In this document: piece by piece, positions 1 to 4,330 of the stretch
Position numbering within the stretch: position 1 is the first letter of the stretch
Layout of the letters: every line of letters starts with the position of its first letter
Assembly (NCBI GenBank): GCA_029821235.1
Contig: JALGTT010000035.1
Span: 1 to 9,369, forward strand
Length of the DNA: 9,369 nucleotides
Direction of reading: 5' to 3'
Source: Candidatus Hebobacteria bacterium
Lineage (GTDB): Bacteria > Armatimonadota > Hebobacteria > Hebobacterales > Hebobacteraceae
Program-made: the position numbers and the translations under genes
Notes under the pieces: model-generated
Told to the model about the DNA's origin: nothing
The model's input: the letters and a program-made list of their open reading frames with translations, nothing else
Database searches by the model: none

Positions 1-242
1 CGGGCGAGGGCGATGGTCCGCGTCATCCGGTCCAGGTCCATCCATCCGGTGACGCCCACCATCTCGGACACCCTCAGATCGGCCAGCCGAAACTCCCGCC
101 GCTCGTAGTCGCTCCAGCGCTTGATCTCATCGTACCACAGCCCCACCGCGGAGAACCCCGCCTTCACCACCGCCTGGATCTTCTGGTCGAAGGAGGCGGT
201 GCGGATGGTGGCCAAGTTGAGGGACAACTTCGCGCGCGGCAT
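1..242 (-). CDS. Sugar phosphate isomerase/epimerase-like protein (N-terminal part, runs off window)
   Basis: Reading the minus strand from an ATG at 242-240 gives 80 codons with no stop before the window edge; the C-terminal part is outside. The N-terminus shows a short hydrophobic strand (KLSLNLATIR), a helix (SFDQKIQAVVKAGF) and a second strand (SAVGLWYDEI). This is the usual beginning of the xylose-isomerase-like TIM barrel (AP endonuclease 2 superfamily), whose members isomerise or epimerise sugars and sugar phosphates. The start is well supported: GGGAGGGG (250-257) lies 7 nt upstream, and the ATG overlaps the TGA of the uracil-DNA glycosylase gene by one base (TGATG), so translational coupling is likely. 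The metal ligands of the family lie further into the barrel and cannot be checked here. The substrate is unknown. An endonuclease IV-like or IolE-like role is possible; the family call is moderately safe and a specific function is not. Confidence 0.7.
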   Translation of the reverse strand, partial: MPRAKLSLNLATIRTASFDQKIQAVVKAGFSAVGLWYDEIKRWSDYERREFRLADLRVSEMVGVTGWMDLDRMTRTIALA

Positions 243-841
243 CAGTCATCCCCTCCCGTGCGTTCGCGCTTCAGTTCCCCGTCCAGGATGCCGCGGAGGG
301 CGCGGAAGTCCGCCTCCAGCGCATCGACGTAGCGCGCCTGGTGGAGGGCGGCCGCGGGGTGGAAGATGGGGATGTACAAGATTCCACTCATGCGCCTCGG
401 CTTTCCGTGCTCTCTGCTGATGGACAGGTTCTTGGCGATCAACGTCTGGGCCGCGAACCGGCCCAGGGCGCAGATGATCTTCGGCTTTATCAGTGCGATC
501 TGGGTGAGGAGGTATTCGTTGCAGGCCTCGATTTCCTCCGGCAGCGGATCCCGGTTGCCCGGAGGCCGGCACTTCACGATATTGGTGATGAACACCTGCT
601 CGCGGTCAACCCCGATGGACCGAAGGAGGTTGGTGAGGAGTCTCCCGGCGGCCCCGACGAATGGTCTTCCCTGCGCGTCCTCTTCTCCGCCGGGCGCCTC
701 GCCCACGAACATGATGTCCGCGTCCGGCCGCCCTTCCCCCGGCACCGCGCGCCTGCGGGTGCGGGCGAGACGGCAGCGGCGGCAACGCCGAACCTCTTCC
801 TCCACCTCACGCAGGGCCGACTCGTGTTCAGAGGAGTCCAA
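242..841 (-). CDS. udg: Family 4 uracil-DNA glycosylase (4Fe-4S type)
   Basis: This 199-residue protein should excise uracil from DNA (cytosine deamination or dUMP incorporation), starting base excision repair. Family-4 hallmarks are all visible. Four cysteines suit a 4Fe-4S cluster: C20 and C23 (CRRC), C91 in VKCRPPGNR, and C107 in the EIEAC helix. The active-site motif GEAPGGEEDAQGRPFVG spans 48-64, and the HPAA motif begins at H161. The length is typical for the family. The earliest possible start is a TTG at 841-839, because an in-frame TGA lies just upstream; AGGAG (852-856) sits 10 nt before it. A GTG at residue 13 is a less likely start. The gene overlaps the end of dapA by 14 nt and the next gene by 1 nt, which implies expression from the asd-lysC-dapA message. 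Assignment to family 4, rather than the related family 5, rests on the GEAPG motif with its acidic residues. Confidence 0.93.
   Translation of the reverse strand: MDSSEHESALREVEEEVRRCRRCRLARTRRRAVPGEGRPDADIMFVGEAPGGEEDAQGRPFVGAAGRLLTNLLRSIGVDREQVFITNIVKCRPPGNRDPLPEEIEACNEYLLTQIALIKPKIICALGRFAAQTLIAKNLSISREHGKPRRMSGILYIPIFHPAAALHQARYVDALEADFRALRGILDGELKRERTGGDD
250..257 (-). promoter_or_regulatory. Ribosome binding site for the isomerase-like gene
   Basis: GGGAGGGG on the minus strand ends 7 nt before the ATG at 242. It lies inside the last codons of the upstream uracil-DNA glycosylase gene and supports re-initiation at the TGATG junction. Confidence 0.6.
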
Positions 842-1709
842 GCTGAGCCAACTCCTCTCTCACCGCGGCCCGGCACTGCTCGCTGGCCGGCACCAGCGGC
901 AGCCTCGGATCGCCGGAGCCGAACCCCAGCATCTCCATCGCCACCTTCACCGGCACCGGGTTCGTCTCCATGAACAGCACCTTGGTGAGCGGAAGCAGCC
1001 GGAAGTGAATCTCCCGCGCCTCGGCCAGTTTGCCCTCCGCGATCAACTCCACCATCTTGCGCCACTCGCCCGGCAGCACGTGGGCATCCGCGAGAATGCC
1101 GCCCACGCCCCCCAGACAGCAGATGGCGAAGGTCATGTTCCCGTCCCCGCTGAGCACCGCGAAACCCGGCTCGGAGAGGCGGATGACCTCGGTGATCTGC
1201 TGAAGGTCCGCGCTGGCCTCCTTGATGCCCACGATGTTGGGCACCCGGGACAGTTCCGCGGTGGTCTCTGCCTCCATGTTCACCGCGGTGCGCTTGGGGA
1301 TGTTGTACATGATGATGGGAAGCGAGACGGCCTGCGCGATCTCGGTGAAGTGGGCCTTCAGGCCGTCCTGGGTGGGGCGATTGTAGTAGGGGCAGATGAC
1401 CAGCGCGGCGTCCGCGCCCACGTCCTGGGCGTGCTTGACCAGCGCGATCGCCTCCGTGGTGCTGTTGGACCCCGCGCCCGCGATCACGGGCACGCGCCCG
1501 GCGACGTGCCGCACCGTCAACTCCACCACCCGGCGGTGCTCGTCGTGAGTGAGGGTGGCCGACTCGCCCGTGGTGCCACAGGGCACGAAGCCGCTGGCGT
1601 TCTGCTCGACCAGGTAGTCCAGCAACCTCCTCAGCGCCGCCTCGTCAATCTGCTGGGCTGAAAAGGGTGTGATATTGGGGACGAAAACGCCTCGCAGGTC
1701 AATCGACAC
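828..1709 (-). CDS. dapA: 4-hydroxy-tetrahydrodipicolinate synthase (DapA)
   Basis: DapA condenses pyruvate with aspartate-semialdehyde, the committed step to diaminopimelate and lysine. The protein has 293 residues, normal for the family. The catalytic set is complete: Schiff-base Lys163 in GIKEA, Tyr135 in MYNIP, Thr46/Thr47 in GTTGES, Tyr109 in PYYNRP and Arg140. Residues matching the E. coli lysine-feedback site are also present: Ser50, Ala51, His55, His58, Asn82, Glu86 and Tyr108. The start is the GTG at 1709, set by AGGAGG 8 nt upstream; a GTG at 1718 overlaps that ribosome binding site and an ATG at 1841 lies inside the upstream gene. It lies 34 nt after the aspartokinase-like gene and overlaps udg by 14 nt. 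The usually conserved GVISV(T/A)(A/S)N stretch reads GGILADAH (203-210), a divergence near the active-site pocket. DapA-fold relatives such as N-acetylneuraminate lyase are less likely given the context and the lysine-site residues. Confidence 0.95.
   Translation of the reverse strand: MSIDLRGVFVPNITPFSAQQIDEAALRRLLDYLVEQNASGFVPCGTTGESATLTHDEHRRVVELTVRHVAGRVPVIAGAGSNSTTEAIALVKHAQDVGADAALVICPYYNRPTQDGLKAHFTEIAQAVSLPIIMYNIPKRTAVNMEAETTAELSRVPNIVGIKEASADLQQITEVIRLSEPGFAVLSGDGNMTFAICCLGGVGGILADAHVLPGEWRKMVELIAEGKLAEAREIHFRLLPLTKVLFMETNPVPVKVAMEMLGFGSGDPRLPLVPASEQCRAAVREELAQLGLL
852..856 (-). promoter_or_regulatory. Ribosome binding site for the TTG-initiated udg gene
   Basis: AGGAG (within GAGAGGAG) on the minus strand lies 10 nt before the TTG at 841, inside the last codons of dapA. 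It supports use of the rare TTG start and coupling to dapA translation. Confidence 0.5.
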
Positions 1710-1717
1710 GCGCGCCA

Positions 1718-1723
1718 CCTCCT
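1718..1723 (-). promoter_or_regulatory. Ribosome binding site deciding the GTG start of dapA
   Basis: AGGAGG on the minus strand ends 8 nt before the GTG at 1709. It excludes the other in-frame GTG (1718-1716), which overlaps the motif, and fixes a normal DapA N-terminus (MSIDLRGVFVPN). Confidence 0.8.
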
Positions 1724-1743
1724 GGGATATGCACGGCTGAACG

Positions 1744-2997
1744 CTACCGCACGAGATGCTGATGCAGCACGCCAACCGCTTTCTTTCGCTGCGCCTCGGG
1801 GACCAGGAAGGAGAGGCTGATCTCCTCCGCGCTGGTCCCATACACCTCGATCGCGCTGTTCTTCAGGATCTCCTCCACCTCCTCCGCCCAAGTATCCAGG
1901 CGCTCGCGCAGAGACTCTCCCACCACCGAAATCAAAGCGAAGCTCCCGACATCTATCTTCGCCTCCACGCCGCGCGCTGCCAGCACCGACTTGATTACCG
2001 CGGCCACGTCGCGGTACTTGAGGGGGCGCACCGCAAACCGGGCCCCAACATCGCGGGTAGACACCTGGAAATAGGTCAACCGCTCCTTTGCAAGGCGCTC
2101 GGCAATCTGAAGCGCCAGCCGCGGGGTGGCCTCTTCCAGGTCGAAGATCACCAACTGCGCCTGGTCGGCGATGGCGGTGGCGCGGTTCTCTTCCGCGGCG
2201 CTCTGCGGCGATCCCACCACCGTCCCCGATGCCTCCGGGTTGCGGAAATTCTTGACCTCCAAAGCGATGGCGTGCTGGCGGGCCATCTCGGCGGCCTGCT
2301 GCTGGAGCACCTCGGCCCCCAAGCGGGACATCCAGACACATTCGTCATAGGTCAACTGGGGAATGCTGCGGGGCGAGACGCCCTCCTCCAGGCTCCTCGG
2401 ATTGGCGGTCATCACTCCGTCGACTTCCTTGAAGATCTGGAGCGGAGCCACCTCCAACTTGTCCCCGAAGGGCAGTTGCGGCGTCTCCTGGATGATCCAG
2501 GAGAGCGCCACCGCGGTGTAGTCGCTGCCCCCGGCCCCCAGCGTCGTTATCTGGTGATTCGGCGTGTTTCCCTGGAACCCGGCCACGAACACGATCTGGC
2601 CGTCCTCCAGCGCGCTGAGCACAGGTTCGGGCTTGATCTGCACGATGCGGGCATGACCGAAGACGCCGTCGGTGACCAGCCCCGCCTGGCCGCCGCTGAA
2701 GGCGATGGTGTCGTAGCCCTTGGTCCGCAGCAGAGTCGCCATCGCCACCGTGGAGATGATTTCGCCGCAAGACATGAGCAGGTCCAGTTCTCGGGGCTGG
2801 ATCTGCGGGTCAATGCGGCGCACCGTCTTCACCAGTTCCACCGTGGAATAGGGCTGGCCCTCCCGCCCCATCGCCGATACCACCACCACCGGATGGAGAC
2901 CGCGGTCCCGCGCCTCCATGATCCGCTCGGCGGTGACGAGTTGGTTGTCCTCGGACTCGACGCACGTTCCTCCGAATTTCTGCACCACTACTTTCAT
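1744..2997 (-). CDS. lysC: Aspartokinase-family protein, DapG-like, with altered catalytic residues
   Basis: Aspartokinases phosphorylate aspartate to open the lysine/threonine/methionine pathway. This 417-residue protein has the kinase fold at about 1-255 and two ACT-like regions at about 275-417. Fold signatures include KFGGT (7-11), VVSAMGREGQPY (39-50), LLMSCGEI (73-80, with Glu79) and GGSD (156-159). The VSAMG and SCGE segments most resemble the Bacillus DapG type. However, the usual GRGGSD reads GAGGSD (Ala155 replaces the aspartate-binding Arg), TDVDGVYTADPR reads KEVDGVMTANPR (190-201), and GAKVLHPRA reads GAEVLQQQA (227-235, Glu for the ATP-contacting Lys). About ten extra residues lie around 170-185. 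ACT1 lacks a clear PGVAA signature. The ATG at 2997 has GGGGGA 9 nt upstream. The position between asd and dapA argues for a role in lysine synthesis, but activity is doubtful: it may be a regulatory paralogue or a remodelled kinase. The family call is secure and the enzymatic call is not. Confidence 0.85.
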   Translation of the reverse strand: MKVVVQKFGGTCVESEDNQLVTAERIMEARDRGLHPVVVVSAMGREGQPYSTVELVKTVRRIDPQIQPRELDLLMSCGEIISTVAMATLLRTKGYDTIAFSGGQAGLVTDGVFGHARIVQIKPEPVLSALEDGQIVFVAGFQGNTPNHQITTLGAGGSDYTAVALSWIIQETPQLPFGDKLEVAPLQIFKEVDGVMTANPRSLEEGVSPRSIPQLTYDECVWMSRLGAEVLQQQAAEMARQHAIALEVKNFRNPEASGTVVGSPQSAAEENRATAIADQAQLVIFDLEEATPRLALQIAERLAKERLTYFQVSTRDVGARFAVRPLKYRDVAAVIKSVLAARGVEAKIDVGSFALISVVGESLRERLDTWAEEVEEILKNSAIEVYGTSAEEISLSFLVPEAQRKKAVGVLHQHLVR

Positions 2998-3028
2998 TCG
3001 CTCACATCCCCCTGGGCCTGCCTGAAAT

Positions 3029-4147
3029 TCAGCGCTTGGGCAGCAGGCCCATCTCGATCATCTTCTCCGCAATCTGAATGGCGTTGAGAGCCGCCCCCTT
3101 GCGCAGGTTGTCCGACACGATCCAGAGATTCAGTCCATGGGGCACGGTCGCGTCCTCGCGGATGCGGCCGACGAACACCTCGTCCCTCCCGGAGGCGTAG
3201 ATGGGCACCGGATACTCCGCCTTCGCCGGATCGTCCATCACCACCACGCCCGGGGCCCGCGAGAGCGCCTCGCGCGCCTCCGCCGCCGAGATCGGCCCCT
3301 CGAACTCCAGGTTGGCGGCCTCCGAATGGGAGTTGAACACCGGCACCCGCACGGTGGTGGCGTTGATGCGCAGATCGGGCTCCCCCAGGATCTTGCGGGT
3401 CTCGTTCACCAACTTCATCTCTTCCTTGGAGTATCCGTCCTCCCGGAAACTCGAGATGTGCGGCAGGCAGTTGCCGGCGATGGGGTGAGGGAACAGGGTG
3501 GGATCCTCCACCAGTTCCTTCGCCATCTCCGTAACCGCCTGGCACATGTCGTGCAGCCGCTCCTCCGGCGCGCCCCTCTCCGCCAGCGGGGCGAGCCGCT
3601 CGCTGATCGCCGCCATCTCCTTCCGCAGTTGCTCCACGGGATCGTTGCCCTGCTTGGAGGTGCCCCGTCCCGACACCGCCTGATAGGTGGCGACCACCGC
3701 CCGCTTGAGGCCGGCGGCGTCGTGGAGCGGCTTCAGCGCGACCACGAACTGGATGGTGGAGCAATTCGGGTTGGCGATCAGGTTGTTGTGTCCACGCAGG
3801 GCGTCGGGGTTGACCTCCGGCACCACCAGCGGCACCTCCGGGTCCATGCGGAAGGCGTCGCCGTTGTCGATCACCACACACCCGCGCTTCGCGGCCTCCG
3901 GCCCGAAGTGCCCCTCCTTGGTGTCGCCTCCGGCGAAGAATGCCACCTCGATATCGTCGAAAACGTCCTCCCCGATCACCTCCACATGGTAGGTCTCTCC
4001 GTCCACCACGATGTCCCGCTCCCGGGTGGCGAAGACACGGAGGCTGGCCAGCGGAAAGCGGCGCTGGCGCAGCACGCGGATCATCTCCCGCCCCACCGCG
4101 CGGGCTCCCACTACTGCCACACGATAACCCTGTCCTGCGCTGCTCAT
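3029..4147 (-). CDS. asd: Aspartate-semialdehyde dehydrogenase (Asd)
   Basis: Asd reduces aspartyl-4-phosphate to aspartate-semialdehyde in the cytoplasm. The 372-residue protein is somewhat longer than the usual 335-350. Catalytic residues are present: Cys129 in NPNCSTIQ, Gln156 in TYQAVSG, Arg267 and His274 in RVPVFNSHSEA. Substrate-binding segments DNGDAFRM (with Arg100) and EEMKLVNETRKIL (242-254) are also recognisable. Several cofactor-side loops are unusual. GATGAVG reads GARAVG (14-19), one residue short and lacking the middle glycine. The ASxRSAGK loop is shortened and reads ATRERD. SAGGS reads FAGGD, and NSSAFR reads NGDAFR. An extra segment of about 20 residues lies between 160 and 218. 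The ATG at 4147 is the only good start, with GGAG about 11 nt upstream. It is the first gene after a strong promoter, 31 nt ahead of the aspartokinase-like gene. Identity as Asd is firm; coenzyme preference is uncertain. Confidence 0.95.
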   Translation of the reverse strand: MSSAGQGYRVAVVGARAVGREMIRVLRQRRFPLASLRVFATRERDIVVDGETYHVEVIGEDVFDDIEVAFFAGGDTKEGHFGPEAAKRGCVVIDNGDAFRMDPEVPLVVPEVNPDALRGHNNLIANPNCSTIQFVVALKPLHDAAGLKRAVVATYQAVSGRGTSKQGNDPVEQLRKEMAAISERLAPLAERGAPEERLHDMCQAVTEMAKELVEDPTLFPHPIAGNCLPHISSFREDGYSKEEMKLVNETRKILGEPDLRINATTVRVPVFNSHSEAANLEFEGPISAAEAREALSRAPGVVVMDDPAKAEYPVPIYASGRDEVFVGRIREDATVPHGLNLWIVSDNLRKGAALNAIQIAEKMIEMGLLPKR

Positions 4148-4181
4148 TCGCCCTGTCGCTCCTCTCCGGTCGTAGCGTGGG

Positions 4182-4211
4182 ATGATAGCATTCGCTCTTC
4201 TCCGGTGTCAA
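4182..4211 (-). promoter_or_regulatory. Sigma70-type promoter for the asd-lysC-dapA-udg operon
   Basis: On the minus strand, TTGACA (4206-4211, perfect -35 consensus) is followed after 18 nt by TATCAT (4182-4187, one mismatch to TATAAT). Transcription should start near 4175, giving a short leader of about 28 nt before the asd ATG at 4147. A leader that short leaves no room for a lysine riboswitch downstream of this start. Confidence 0.8.
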
Positions 4212-4330
4212 CAGAACGGGATGACAATGCCTCGCCATCAAAGCAACCGACAGAGTGGTTGTGGATTGAGCGTGCGCGGCCGCTCTCGCGGAGGGAGACC
4301 ATGGTCGGCCCGCGCTTCATCGCAGTCGGA
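4188..4330 (-). other. topA-asd intergenic spacer with small palindromes
   Basis: This spacer between the topA stop and the asd -10 element includes the asd promoter -35 hexamer. No credible coding region is seen. It contains a perfect 10-nt palindrome GACCATGGTC (4297-4306) and an inverted repeat GAGCG/CGCTC (4268-4272 and 4281-4285) around GCGGCCGC. Neither is followed by a T-run on the minus strand, so neither is a convincing intrinsic terminator. They could be part of a weak or factor-dependent termination region for topA, or an operator upstream of the asd promoter. Confidence 0.35.

Noticed and set aside
366..1661. Open reading frame of 431 codons on the plus strand opposite udg and dapA
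   Set aside because: It crosses two conserved genes in antisense, has no plausible ribosome binding site logic, and shows the same His/Arg/Leu-rich shadow composition.
1710..1841. Longer dapA beginning at the ATG at 1841
   Set aside because: The extra N-terminal residues overlap the aspartokinase-like gene and are basic and unlike DapA; AGGAGG correctly spaced before the GTG at 1709 gives the normal family start.
1756..3087. Open reading frame of 443 codons on the plus strand opposite the aspartokinase-like gene
   Set aside because: It is an antisense shadow of a conserved protein and its composition is unlike a folded protein.
4268..4306. Possible intrinsic terminator after topA
   Set aside because: The inverted repeats are short (5 bp stem, and a 10-nt palindrome) and no T-run follows on the minus strand, so a Rho-independent terminator is not supported.
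4148..4330. Lysine riboswitch upstream of asd
   Set aside because: The spacer is 183 nt, the promoter leaves only about 28 nt of leader, and the multi-helix lysine riboswitch core cannot be traced.
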